Shown: positions 23,601 through 34,867, counted from the stretch's first letter. The stretch is DNA of 64,000 nucleotides from Saccharina japonica (GCA_008828725.1 MEHQ01000815.1:171760-235759), one strand, 5' to 3'. Numbers and translations are program-made. Notes: generated by a model from the letters alone, not told the origin.

Positions 23601-24483
23601 TAGTTTCGAATCATGTGCGCTAGGTACTGTAGGGCCTTGTGCGACCAATAGAAAGCCATCGCAGAAACAACGGAACACATTTGTAGTACAGCTTACAACA
23701 TTTTCACCACGACCAGCGATGGTTTAAAAGCCTACACAGTACGTACTATAAGCCCCTTGCGTCGTATACTCCAAGTGTTTCCAGACGCACGGGGAATAAA
23801 CTCTACAGCTGTCAAGTCACTACGAGTAGTCTGCCCGTGAGTCGTGCCGAAAAGGCATTCTACAGGTTATTAGCCTCGCTAAATATTGCAAACATTCTCC
23901 TACATAAATTCCAAGTAGATTTCCCGAAAACAGTAGTTCTACAAGGGCTTGCCGCTTACAATATTTTCTTAATGGTATTTGGGCCGATAAATACTGGTAT
24001 TTGGGCCGATACGTACTACCAGGGTTGGCTGCTTGTCAATCTACCGTTGCTATCCCCAAACGTTTGGAAATCGTGTTCGTCGGTGCTTAGCGTGCTTTTT
24101 GCTAGTAAATTTACCGTTTTGCCATCGGTATACATGACGTGTCATGTACGGAATCCTCTTACAGCTAGTACTTCGGTATGTAATCGTGCCTCCTACAAAC
24201 TGGTCCTACTGCGTGTCGGTCAGTAGTCGCGTAGATCCCGGACATGTCTGCCTGAAAGATCTAGATCATGACACGGAATCACATTATCTGGGCTGATCTG
24301 TCCGAGATGTAGTACGATGTCGGACGCGCGCCCATACCCATCTAAATGCAATCATGACATAGCACCCGTATGCCGTCCCTTGGCATAGGACCTGTATGAG
24401 GGCACCTTACATGACGCCTGGATTCCTTCACATGACATGTCACCTGCATGCGGTCTCTTGGTACGACACCTGCGTGCAGTAGC
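20607..24483. other. Spacer without recognised gene
   Basis: Unique relative to the rest of the window except for the SINE-like copy at 21,560. Near 20,780-20,900 there are repeated GCTTGGAACG units and an inverted copy. A 129-codon frame at 23,837-24,226 has no recognisable feature. 24,340-24,480 has degenerate CATGTCACCTGCATG repeats. Confidence 0.5.
21560..21890 (+). repeat. SINE-like repeat, tRNA-type promoter boxes
   Basis: A-box-like TACTTAGTAGTGGTA at ~21,571, then B-box GGTTCGAATCTC at ~21,613, then a body shared with 13,750-14,060 and 56,690-57,010 (ATTCGACKYGAGTC, GCAAGGCAYG, GGAYCTGAGTTACGA) ending in GATGGAAAAAAAAC. Origin from a tRNA is inferred from box spacing. Confidence 0.6.
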
Positions 24484-24529
24484 AGGTCTACTCTAAAACT
24501 CGGAATTGCCCGAGTTTTACAGTAGACCT
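24484..24529. terminator. 20-bp hairpin ~230 nt downstream of the metalloprotease stop
   Basis: AGGTCTACTCTAAAACTCGG pairs with 24,510-24,529 (19 of 20), with loop AATTGC. Its position after the stop would place it in or near the 3' UTR. A processing or stability role is speculative; it could simply be a small MITE. Confidence 0.5.
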
Positions 24530-24758
24530 CATAAACCACCGTACAACAGCAGGTCACACACGAACCCAAGCCGTCTTCCCCCACTACGTGCTGTCAAATC
24601 TCTAAACCATGAGATGGCGACCTGACAGGACAAGATCCGCCCGAAACAGGGGCAAACATGTGCGCTCCCACAGGCTCAGAGCCGTTCACCATGAGCATAC
24701 AGTAGCACCTGCACATATTACTGCTGTAGCACCTGTATGTAGGCACATCTCCGATGCC

Positions 24759-24947
24759 TTAGTCCTCGTAACCTCCGTACAGGTTCATCATAACACCAGG
24801 CATACTGCCCACTTCGTTTCCGTCACCGTCAATGCGTATGATGACCGACTCCACCGCCCTGCTCTTCATGACGTAGCGACGTCCGGCGCGTGCTGCCCCC
24901 ACGGAGGCTTCACCCGAGCGCCTACTAGGGAGGGTATAGTCATCGAC
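24759..24947 (-). CDS. Metalloprotease gene, last exon with stop
   Basis: The acceptor is CTGTCTCTGTTCGACCAG, phase 0. The exon starts VDDYTLPSRRSGEAS, the usual continuation after GY-V-N/D in this family, and runs to a TAA at 24,761-24,759 (62 residues). The tail has a short GDGNEVGSMPGVMMNLYGG stretch. The intron before it is 2.9 kb, so an extra small exon cannot be excluded. Confidence 0.75.
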   Translation of the reverse strand, partial: VDDYTLPSRRSGEASVGAARAGRRYVMKSRAVESVIIRIDGDGNEVGSMPGVMMNLYGGYED

Positions 24948-27900
24948 CTGGTCGAACAGAGACAGCACGAGGGTAAAACGTTGCGCGCCGCGCGGTGGTT
25001 ACGAAACACGGTTTGCGTCGTTGTGTGGAAGGCGTGCAACGATAGGGATACGCACTCGTAGCACGATTCGGGCAAACCATTTCTGACTGACTTGCTATTA
25101 ATGGGGGCCATAGGAAATAGGACCTACGGTGAGCACAAAAACCTAAACATTTCCGTATTGTTTCTAATACTGTTTGATACTATGCACTATGGTCCTCCGT
25201 AATTGTATACGCCTCAACTTAGGAAGTACCCGGTAATTACCCCCAACGGCGTTGTAATACTATTTGTACTTTTTGAAAACGCATTTCGATGTAATATCCA
25301 GGTCATGGCATTGTTCATCGAGTTGCATTTTTAGGTTTTGCCAAGGCCGGATATAGGTTGGGGTTTAGCATTCAGACCTTCCCAAGTGAGGAGCGTTAGA
25401 CAATTATATATATTGTAGGTGCGATCCTATCATAGTTGCATCGTGGCAACCTTTGTGCGCCGTGCGGTGGTTGATAAATGGCTGCCTCGTCGTGTAATGT
25501 GTTTTGGGTCAGTTTTGTTTTATAGCGAGGTAACATCTTGATAGTAGTGAATATGTACGGTCGTTTCGTGCTTGGCTCCTGAAGCCGACCCTCGAACCCG
25601 AACCCTAACCCTGAGCCAGTGATCAAGGCTAGGAATCTGTGTTTGGTGAGACTCTACTGTAACGATTGATTAAGGCCGTCTTTGATGGTGTGGTTGGAGA
25701 AGTAGGGCTCGTTCGGGATGTTGCGGCTTGCAAATACTCAAGGTTGATTGAACCACTCATAATATAACCCTTAGCCACCCAAAAGTGCGCAAACGACTTC
25801 CTTACCTAAGAGGAAGATTTACTATCAGCAGGTAGGCGTTTGTTTGAGAATGTTGCGTATTGGTGTTCACCGTTGCAACGGCTTTCTTCATTTCGGGGAA
25901 TTGTTTATGATAATTATATACAACATAGAGAAATTCATGCTACGCTTTGTCGGATGTCAAACGCGATAGTGGCATGGGTGTAACAAGGGATGGCTCGGGT
26001 TCATTAGCGACAACACCGGTGCACAGCATCACGCGCGAAGCGTTCAGTCGTTTTTGGAGTTAATGCTGTGCGGCACTCTCTGGTGTTTTTCAGTGCAAGA
26101 AGACGCATGCTAAGTCCGGAACAGGTGCACCATGTTTTTGTTTTTAGAGTGGTCGCTCGAGAAGCTCTATACCTCGCCTGAAAACTGATTTCGGAGGAAA
26201 ACAAAATCTCTATAAACCCCATGAACACTCCCCCCATCCCCCATGGCCTACCTATACAATGAAAACTGTTCCATCACAAGAACGAAATTCCGACGATTTG
26301 GGGTTAAGAAGCTGCGTCAACCAGAAACCGCGTCAGCCAGAAACCGCGTCAGAAGGTTGTACGGATCGCGACCCCACCCCCGTGATCCCCGCCACGACAG
26401 CTTCGGGGTGCTCATTGCACGCGGGAGGCGCGGGTTTAGATGCATTACTTTATGCTCTGCATGTTTTGTTTTTCACAGTTCAGTATTGAGACGGGTTTAT
26501 CAATCCTCGCCCTGGTTTGAAACGAGGCAGCATGGGTCCAACGTTACGCCCGGAGAGGTCGCGGAAACCGGGGTGTTGCATACTGTGCTTGTGTTTTGTT
26601 TTGTTGACATGAGACGGGCAAGGAAGGGTCGATGTGGTCGTCAACAGCAGGGATACAGCACGCGGCCTGTATGAAGAGTTTGGGAGTTCTGAATTTCGGG
26701 GCTGGTATTATTTTTGTTGTTATTAAGAATTCACGGCTTAGCATTTTGTATTTCGCGAGGAAGGCCACTTTTCAACCATGCGTGGCATTCTGGGTTAAAA
26801 CTATAAGGGGCGTGTAATCTTCATGTTTTTACCCCAACGCCCATTGTAGTTTCACCCGCCCGTGGTATACATCAGCAATTGAAGCACCTACACCTTCTCA
26901 ACGGTAACATCATAAGAAGCCGCGAGCCTTAGCCAAACGGTTAGGAGATTCGTAGCTGCTGTCTGTCGTGTACTGCTGTGCAGCAGCAGCAGACGGAAGT
27001 CTTGATCACGTGGATTTGGTGGGGGTATTAGGCGTTACGTATTGTTGAGATGGCGTTACTGTTGATATGTGTGCGCGGACGCCGTTCGAGGGCCGCGCAT
27101 ACAGGAAAAAACAATCTGCACGCCTCGATCAGATCCTGACTCAGATCATCTAGTTCACCACTTGCTGTTGGGAAGGTTGGTGTGTGCAGGAGCTGCGTAG
27201 TACAGGCCCAACCAAGGAGACATGTGCTAGATCATGCAGAATATACGGACCACACCCGGCAAACAGGAGTTAGACGATACAAGATCCGGAATACATTCCT
27301 TGAACTGCCTACATCACGACACCAGCTATAGATCAAACGAGATCGGGAATATGTACCCCTTGGAAGACTTAAGTCACAACGCGAGCTAGGTCAAACAAGA
27401 TCGGGAATGGGTATTCCTTGAAATACTCTGCTGTAGATCACAACACGAGCTAGATTGCACAAGGTCAAGAACATATCTGCCTTGAGAGACCTACATACAG
27501 ATAGCAGATCACAACACGAGCTGATACCATACCTGGCACAAGACCGGGAAGAGATCTTCCTTGAAATACCTACTGCTGCAGATCACAACATGACCTGGAT
27601 CTTATCGTACAAGATCACGAAGATATTTAAAATACCTACTACAGTAAATCACAACATGACCTGATCTTATACAAGATCACGAAGATATCTTCCTTGAAAG
27701 ACCTACATACTGTAGATCAGCACACGAGCAGATATCATACAATATCAGGAATATATCTTCCTCTATCACGAAGTTAGAATCGATTATCAATATCAGATCA
27801 ACATCTCTGCGAGGTGGGGAACATTCGCAGGAGCTTCTTACCGCGGCGGCGTTGACGACGTAGCCGGTGTCGTCGAGAGCTGCGGCGGTAATCTTGGAAA

Positions 27901-30900
27901 GAGGGGCATGCACGTCTTGGATATCCTGCAAAACGTTTATGCAGAAAGTTTTTATTTGTTTTAACGAGGGAAGGCCATCGGCGGACGAAGGCACAAGCAG
28001 GAAAGTAGGAAAAAGCCGAGCGATTGGATTTGTAGTATTGTAGTTGCGCTGACGGAAGTGGGTAAGGAGAACATCGTCTCAAAACTTCTTCCAGGGTTAT
28101 CCTGCAAATGTTATCCAGAACGTATTTTCGGAGACAAACGATGCGGTTGTACTGTAGTTGGGCTCACAAAGCAAACCTACCGGGTTGTTTCTCAATTGAT
28201 GAGCTCCGTCGGTCAAAACTATTTCCGCCAAAAAGCGCCGCCCGTTTATGGTAGCACCTGCCATGGCAGTATGGGACATTACGCGGGTAACACGTACATA
28301 TGCCTAGAGAAGGATCCCAAGATTCCACCACATTCGCGCCCAACGTAACCCGTGGGCTCGTGTCAATCGCAAGTATTTTTACCTTAAAAGAGGTATCCAT
28401 ATTATTGATACACAGTTCCATCGGTCGGCGCTTTCTTTGTATCGGAACTCACCGTTTCGAAGATGCCGGAAGACAGCTCGTCGCCGAAGATCTCTTCAGC
28501 GAAGTGACCGCACTCCGTTCCTGTTGTAAGCAGCGCGATCGGTTGCGCAAACAAAGCAAGGAATAGCGAAATAGAGACACCGGCGGCTGTCAGTTCTTCT
28601 GCAAATTTGTCGGGTGATGTTTAGGGAACAAACGTCGAAGGGGGGCACTGGAACCCGGTGGTTATGTCGGTTCTACATTGTGGTGCAACTATGCCGTTCA
28701 TATACATACTCGTACACAAACTCGCACACAAACAAGACACTGGTGATATTTGCAGCTGTGTTGTTTTTCGCATTCTGCTTTATTTACCGTCCATTTTCCT
28801 GCTTCCTCCCTACGTAGTCGTAATTCAGATCCGGGGACACCTGTATGTAGCCACACACCCCCACACCCCACCCGGCACTGCGGTATGCACCTTTCATTTA
28901 TACCGCAAACATATCTTCTAGACCGAGTACGTAGATGCTCTAAGTCGTGGTAAGTTCGGTATGTGACGGGATGTAAGTCTTATAACCCACCTTCCCCACC
29001 TTCGAGCTATATGCTGCCTAGACGACCCACTACTGTAGTCTTGTGTGGGCATGTGTAAGCCTGTCATTAGCTTGTTTTAAGCGCACCTGCTCCGCCTGCT
29101 AGCTCAATGATATCGGCCTCAGTTCCGCCTGGGTTGCCCAAGAGGTCGTTGTAAGCTTCCACAGTCGCCGGACAGAGCCACGTCGGACTCTTATCCGTTT
29201 CACACATAGAGCAGTCTCCCCACAGTGTGCTGTCACGAGCACGAACAAGCAGGGGTAGCGAGGGGACGAGGGGCGTTGTAAAAGTTGAGGATTTGTTTAG
29301 CAACAAAATCAACCTGTGGCGTGTGTATGCTTCAACGTAGTAGAGCAAGCAGTCTTAAAACCTCTTCAATACGAAGCAGGAGCCGCTTCCCATTATGCAC
29401 CCTGTCCGCACCCACAGGGTGCATACATATAACCAGCCCTCCGCAGGAGACGCCGGACGCGCTCCAGCCACTTTTACCCCATTCCAGGCACCCCACCGAG
29501 CGTCCGCAGTCAATAACAAATGTTGGGTATATTTTAAGCAACACTAAACGGATACCCGTATATAGACTACAGCTGAAATCGAATTCGCTGTCGCACGAGC
29601 GCGAGGGCCTTGGTTGGACCCCGGCGGCGCGTGAAGCCTTCGCCCCCCCATATTGCCTATAGGTTGGGTTGGCGTCGGTTGGCAACGGCACTGTAAAAAA
29701 TGCCGCTCACTGCATGAACTAGACCACCAGGGTGCCTTTCATTATGTTTCTTCTTGGCGTTCGACCACAGCTGGAGGTCGAGTGTGATCATTTGTGCGGG
29801 GTGGAGAACTTTTACTCCGCACAACGGGAATGCTCGTATCAGGTACCATCAACGTTTATGGTAACGCACGAAGCAGTCACATAGCACTCCCTTTGCTATC
29901 TCTGTAAGTGACCACACCGGAAATTACATTAACTCATTGAAGCTGTCATCCATATGCAAGTCCGCCTCAGAGGAGGTTCTTAGTAGGGTGCAGCTCCCTC
30001 TTCATGTGACTCGCCGAACACCTCACGGCGATTCGCGCTTGGTGCTAGCAGTGTCTGCCGAGTCGGTGAAACCCCGACATGCTCCGTCCCGGCATTGTAG
30101 GGATGCGAGGCTCTATGGCCATACGAGTACGGCCGTGCTACACCCCCCACCTCCGACGTAGTATTCTCCATGTGTATTTAAATGTGTACGTACAAGAATA
30201 ATACGGAGGAGAAAAATATCCCAGGAAAAGCCTTTCCTGGATTTGTTTTGCTCCTCTGTATTATTCTTGTACGCTCCGCTAATCTATCTACCTACTACGT
30301 ATTAATAGTATATAATTGCCCTCACTTAAAATGACGCCGCATACCTCCCTGGGACCAACCCAGAGGCGTGTTATGGTAAAGGTGCACCGGTAGTTTGATG
30401 AGATTCTCCGGTCAGAACGGACTTTTAAGAAAGAATGTAAGGGCAACCCGCCGAGCCCACGTGACCTCAAACACATTACGAAATTACTACTGTGTAGAAC
30501 AAAATCGACAGCAGTGGGGTATACCTTACAAAAAATACTGTTCAAAACGAAAACTGCACGTAGTGACCATACATTACGAAAAAATATTAAGTTTATAGCA
30601 AAACGATAGTGGGGTAATCATTACGAAAAATACGGTTATAAAAGAAAAACGATAGTGGGGTATACATTGCGAAAAATACGATTTAAATCTCATGAACGAC
30701 AGTGGAATACCTGATATGAATTGCGAAAAGAGCTGTATAAAACGAAAACGATAGTGGGGTATGCCTAACGGAGGGCACCATATAAAACAAAAACGAGAAT
30801 GGGGTATACTATACTTCGTGAATACATCACGAAGAATACTGTTTCAAAACAAGAACGATAGTGGGGTATACATTACTAAAGCTACTGTTTCTAAACAAAC

Positions 30901-33900
30901 CGATAGTGGGGCAATACACTATTAATACGACAAACACTTTTGTTTAAACTAAAAACGACAGCAGTGGGATATATACATTACAAGCAATATACAGCAATAG
31001 TAGTTTAGACGCGTGCTGCGATAGAGGTAGCACATTTTGGCTGAAATAGTTTCGGAATGACGGAACTCTATACCTTAACCCAAAATCATCGTATTCTCAT
31101 TCTGGTGTCGGCAGTATTTTTGCATTTAATAATACGTAGGCAATGGGCTTGTTGATCGGGTACATAATAAAATCTCCTCCAAAATCAGTTTTGACTACTG
31201 CAGGTATAGAGGCATAGAGCTCCTCGAATGACGACCCTCAGAAAATGGCCTGTATGCAGGTGTGCACCTCTACCGTAGCATACGTCTTGAAAACAAAAAA
31301 AAAAAAAAAAGCGATACGACGTATATACGTACATAATACCCTCGGTTGAGGGGTTCCCGCTATTCAGAACAGAAAAAAAAGTGCCAAACAAACTGCTGCT
31401 GCCCGTTATCTAAGCACGCACACGTCACCGACTCACCCCATGCCAATGACGTGGCCCATCTCGTGAAGCACAATGGAGTCAAAGTTTCCAGAACTTTCCA
31501 AATCCACGACATCTTCGGTGTCGAACCTCATCATGCCCATGGTGCTGGTAAGCGCGCAACTGTTCAGCACGTGCTCGGGACCTGCTTGGGCAAGGGTTTC
31601 GCCGACACCATCGATGAAGCCCAGCGTGGCATGGATAAGCAGACGTCCGGGGTTGATGGTGTTCCCGACTGGGCAGCGCTGGTTGATGATCACCTCCGCC
31701 CACCTATTTTAAACACATCGAGTGTCACGAGGCGTGCGTACGAGAGCGGGGAGAGGGGGGAGAAATAAGCCTGTTTTGTGACCCCCGATCTGAGTTACGA
31801 CTACTCTTGTGGCCCTGGATCTGAGTTACGAGTAGGATAGAGCCAGAAAAAAAAGACGACGACGAAATAAATGGGATGGACAAAAAAAACAGACTATGTA
31901 TGTATACACCAGGGTGTACTTCACTGTAGACTATATATTGTATATATATATACGAGAGTGAGGGGAGGGGGCACCGTTTCCAATGGTGAAACGGTTGTCT
32001 AAAGAGGAGGGTCGATCACCACCTCCTACCGCCTATTATCACGAATTGACATAGCTTATGCACACGAGAGGCAAAGAGAGCACCGCCTACTCTTATGACG
32101 TTTTGAAAGCGCCTGTTTGATCACCTACCCCTTCCCACCTATTTTCGTGATTGAGAGGGCGTACGCACGAGGGTCAGGGGGGGGCACTCAACGCTTGCTG
32201 TGGTGGCGCGTGCTACGATAGAGAGGTAGGAGTTTTTTTTTTTTTTTTTTGCAACGGATTCGGAATGATGATTCGGAATGATGGGGCACCTTAACCCGTT
32301 CAGAACGGAAAAAAATATCCCACACTAATTCCCAGTAGTTTTTCCCCAAATTCGTGGGACCAATTCTTAAGAGGTTAACCCAAACCCGTCGCAACTTCAT
32401 TTTTGTGGAGTTAGTGTTTGTCGTTGTGTAGTTGGGGCCGTGGGGTTGGTCATCTGATACGTAGCACATTTGGTGTTCTCCACAATAGTGTTTGGGTGAC
32501 ATTACTATTACTACTACTTACTATCACCACAGAGCGCTCCTCAAGTGATGAGCCTCACAGGGGGGAAGTGGTGCACCTCTACCGTAGCGTGTTTCTGTGT
32601 AAGGGTTTGAAGGCTGATGGGAGGCAAATCACATAACGTACAGATGCTCAACCCCGACCGCTCTGGGGTACTGTGCAGGATCTGCGTACAGTGCAGACGT
32701 GCAACCCAAGAAACGTGCCATATTAATAGGTCGAGCGGCAGCAGATGGTATGACTCCCACCCGCGCCATGTGATATCGTACGGATCAAGAAGCTAATATT
32801 CCGTGCAATATCTACAGTAGATTATGCGGCAGCAATCGAAAACCGCGTGCCCAATATGCTGTAGTACTTGTTTGGGACGAGATCGTCCTGAGTTGTGCCA
32901 GTAGGGCGGCTAGAGAGACAGGTCGTCCTTACTGGTGGTGAGCACCGCTCGTATTTCAACACTTCCTCCCACACGACGTCGTTGTCGAGCACTAGAGAGG
33001 TTGAGGCGCATGAGTAGCGGGGCGCCCGGCTTTGCGCGAGGATTTGAAACAAGGCTGGAGGTTTCCGCTTTGTCGTTCAAGAGTAAAAGGGCATATGATA
33101 CGTCCGACTTTGAAAGAGGATTGAAGGCTTCCACTTTTATAGCTCACGAATAAGGGGAGAGGACACGATTTGTTGAAACTCAAGAATTTCGAGTAATCAC
33201 GATATGTCTGGTCCAGTAATTACGATGAAACTCAAGAATCACGAGAAATCGTGAAATACCTGGCCCAGCGAACGACCGCTGTCCAGATGCAAGCAACAGG
33301 CCTGTCTGTTCGCGTGTTCTACCAGTCTACCGGCACCGTTCCGTGCGGTATCCACTTGGTATTCCCACAAGCGCGATCAACCAAACAATGCCCGTTGCTG
33401 CTGTCAAAGCGAGCGGCGTACGTACTCAGCCAAATAATACGAGCAACAACGCCGAATTATTTCTAGAACAACAGCAAACTGCAGAATATCCGTACATCGG
33501 TTCCCGATCCCGAATAATGTTTTCCTTTGTCCGACTTGCCACAGCACTCACCTGGCGGCGGCATCCGTGAAGACAGCCTTGCGTCCCTCTGTCCAGTCTG
33601 CTTGCTCTCCGAGATACTCGACTTCGATGTAAAAGCCGAGTTGGTCTGCTCTCAACGGCGAACCACAGGGAGTTACACATTAGGCGGCGTGAACGCATCC
33701 AACGGGGGTGGCGTTGAACAACAGGATGAGAGAGAGAGCAAAGGTCGGGGCTTATTCCGTAGTCAGGTAGGTGCTCCTACAGTACATACAATTGCATGGC
33801 CTGCAGCAATCATACATACAAAATGTTGGGGGCGGGGGGGGGGGCGGGGGACGAACGATGCCGGGTATTATACAGTAGTAGTAGCAGCTCCTCGGTTGAC

Positions 33901-34867
33901 CAGCCCCATCAGTTTGAAAACACTGGCTCAGAAGGAAAAAAAAACGTCGCGCGTTATCCTGTACCTGAGCAACACCTTTTAGGGGTGGCGGCTTATTTCG
34001 TCTCCCCGAATTCAGAAAATAATTAATTAACTCTAATTTTTGTACAAAATAAATTATATTTTCATGTAATTTATATTTTTTCTATACTTTACCTTGCGGT
34101 ATCCTGCCCGGCGATTCAATACGCCAGCAACATAAAAGCTTCAACGCCACAAGGAAATAAATGTTTCGCGAGCCCATCATGATAGGAGCTTACCATCTCA
34201 CCCGAAACAATGACCTCAATAGTGCTTGTTCGCGTAACCAGACCAACTGTTTCTATGTGCGCGTCCAGTAGTAGTCCCAGGCCAAATATACTATACACTG
34301 AAATAGGGTCACACTACAGTACCTGGTATACTGTATATAAGGGGGGCTCCGCCGCGGTGGGCTGATGCCTGCTTGCGGCTTCGCGCAATGTTCGTAACGG
34401 CGAAGGGCAGAGATAAAATGAAAGGTATTCTTAGGGCGCACAATAGCGACTGTACTGCCAAGAAGTGTACAGCAGTATAGCGCAGGATACTTGAAATGTT
34501 AAACACTGACTCTAACCCAGACTGGGTTTCCTATTTCTTTAGGAGAGGGTGCGTTCCACACTCAACTTCATTATAACGAACGGTTCCCGAATTTCACATT
34601 CCCTTGTAGATATCAGCCCTGGTTCTGTATTTCCTGGTTTTCAAGTGTCCTGTACGGCCGCACTTCGTCGGCAGTTGCTCGCTTGAGGCGCTCGACCGGC
34701 CTATTCGAAAAAAGTCCTATCGTGACCACGAGTTGTTTTGTCCTTACCTGAGGTGTCGGTAGCGCAAGCCATCCCTCCGTAGCCAGAGGCGCAGGCGCAG
34801 ATGTGGCCACCCGCAGGATCGACGGCACACGCTCCGCCGTTGAAGCACGGGTTCGGGTCACACGGAT
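24759..34867 (-). CDS. EGF/leishmanolysin-like (M8-type) zinc metalloprotease gene, seven exons, 5' end not found
   Basis: Seven minus-strand exons chain with matching phases: 34867-34748, 33645-33552, 31703-31437, 29229-29087, 28520-28453, 27925-27842 and 24947-24759 (stop). They total 965 nt, about 321 residues. The order is an EGF module, a short beta-rich segment ending FTDAAAR, then RWAEVI, the zinc site HEMGHVIGMGTLW, a CPAT...GGAG segment, GTECGH with the third ligand His, and the typical tail PLSKITAAALDDTGYVV followed by VDDYTLP. The exon joins rebuild family-conserved strings (AAR/W, GMG/TLW, GGAG/TECGH, GYVVNAAA/VDDYTLP), which is strong evidence for the model. Introns are 1102, 1848, 2207, 566, 527 and 2894 bp with GT-AG ends. 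The family acts extracellularly or on the surface. The upstream signal-peptide exon is missing from my model. The Met-turn methionine is replaced by Ser. No second copy is visible in the window. Confidence 0.85.
25100..25213. mobile_element. Second, degraded copy of the TTACGGAGGACC MITE
   Basis: The left end reads GGCCATAGGAAATAGGACC and the right end ACTATGGTCCTCCGTAATT, matching both ends of the 55,428 MITE with mutations. It lies within the E-F intron region of the metalloprotease gene. Confidence 0.65.
27240..27780. repeat. Degenerate ~70-bp minisatellite
   Basis: About eight copies of a unit with GATCACAACACGAGCT, then ACAAGATCNNGAA, then TTCCTTGAAAGACCTAC. It sits in the last intron of the metalloprotease gene, next to the donor. 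Confidence 0.8.
27842..27925 (-). CDS. Metalloprotease gene, penultimate exon
   Basis: This 84-bp exon, phase 0 at both ends, lies between CGTTTTGCAG and GTAAGA. It encodes DIQDVHAPLSKITAAALDDT then GYVVNAAA, matching the conserved LSxxTxAxLxDxGY segment that closes the peptidase domain. Confidence 0.86.
28453..28520 (-). CDS. Metalloprotease gene, third zinc-ligand exon
   Basis: This 68-bp exon lies between CTTACAACAG and GTGAGT and encodes (G)TECGHFAEEIFGDELSSG and then IFET. The His in CGHF is the expected third zinc ligand. The following ELSSG stands where family members usually have ELMTG, so the Met-turn methionine is absent. Confidence 0.85.
29087..29229 (-). CDS. Metalloprotease gene, exon after the zinc-site exon
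   Basis: The acceptor is GTGACAG. The first base completes Gly, followed by TLWGDC, giving GMGTLW across the junction. The exon continues with SPTWLCPATVEAYNDLLG and ends ELAGGA plus G before GTGCGC. Its cysteines and GGAG are typical of leishmanolysin-like proteins in this position. The donor is non-optimal but gives the right phase. Confidence 0.82.
29963..30158 (-). repeat. G-run-associated short repeat, long form, in a metalloprotease intron
   Basis: Minus-strand copy next to a CCCCCC run at 30,152. Hairpin GTCGG...CCGAC, and downstream region similar to 41,404-41,582. Confidence 0.7.
30190..30272. repeat. 83-bp double hairpin (MITE-like)
   Basis: Outer arms GTACAAGAATAATACGGAGGAG and complement are 22 bp with one mismatch. 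The inner hairpin is CCAGGAAA...TTTCCTGG at 30,221-30,240. It lies in the 2.2 kb metalloprotease intron. Confidence 0.8.
30590..30990. repeat. Degenerate ~50-bp minisatellite
   Basis: Repeats of AACGATAGTGGGGTATACA followed by TTACGAAAAATACTGTT, seven to nine units. Located in the 2.2 kb metalloprotease intron. Confidence 0.8.
31172..31280 (-). repeat. Dispersed repeat with GAGGTGCACCTGCATACAGG core
   Basis: Minus-strand copy. Related copies are at 38,003-38,105 (plus, fullest), 26,148-26,215, and fragments with TGCTACGATAGAGGT at 2,498, 31,014 and 32,210. They share GGAGCTCTATACC and AAAACTGATTTTGGA. Confidence 0.6.
31437..31703 (-). CDS. Metalloprotease gene, zinc-binding exon
   Basis: The exon lies between AAAATAG and GTGAGT. 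It starts with the last base of Arg and then WAEVI, continues through GFIDGVGETLAQAGP and MGMMRFDTEDV, and ends with VLHEMGHVIGMG. HEMGH gives two zinc-ligand histidines and the catalytic Glu, and the motif reads HExxHxxGxG. It is an 89-codon equivalent that exits in phase 2. Confidence 0.88.
31765..31890 (+). repeat. SINE-like repeat, 3' fragment
   Basis: Only the tail is present. GGATCTGAGTTACGA occurs twice in tandem, then the A-rich GGGATGGACAAAAAAAAC end. It lies in the 1.85 kb metalloprotease intron. Confidence 0.5.
33552..33645 (-). CDS. Metalloprotease gene, exon before the zinc-site exon
   Basis: This exon encodes QLGFYIEVEYLG...W and ends KAVFTDAAA plus two bases of an Arg codon before a GTGAGT donor. 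The family pattern FxxAAARW is completed by the next exon. The acceptor (GAGAGCAG) is weak, so the 5' boundary is less certain. The frame stays open about 45 nt further upstream. Confidence 0.72.
34748..34867 (-). CDS. Metalloprotease gene, EGF-like exon
   Basis: This 120-bp exon lies between TCTCTTCAG and GTAAGG and is phase 1 at both ends, the classic shuffled-module form. It encodes one EGF-like repeat with six cysteines (pattern CDPNPCFNGGAC, then CACASGYGGMAC). Its 3' phase fits the next exon. It would sit between the signal or pro-region and the peptidase domain, probably for protein binding. Confidence 0.85.

Noticed and set aside
23837..24226. 129-codon frame with hydrophobic stretches
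   Set aside because: No known domain, codon pattern or neighbouring exon; a chance frame is likely.
24609..25061. 150-codon plus-strand frame
   Set aside because: Antisense to the last metalloprotease exon.
26920..27000. tRNA-like stretch (AGCCAAACGGTTAGGAGATTCG)
   Set aside because: Could not form a full cloverleaf with a B-box.
27240..27780. CRISPR-like array
   Set aside because: Units are degenerate tandem copies without unique spacers, in a eukaryotic intron.
32822..33052. Minus frame with VVWEEVLKYE, considered as an extra metalloprotease exon
   Set aside because: The flanking exons join perfectly without it, and no suitable splice sites were seen.
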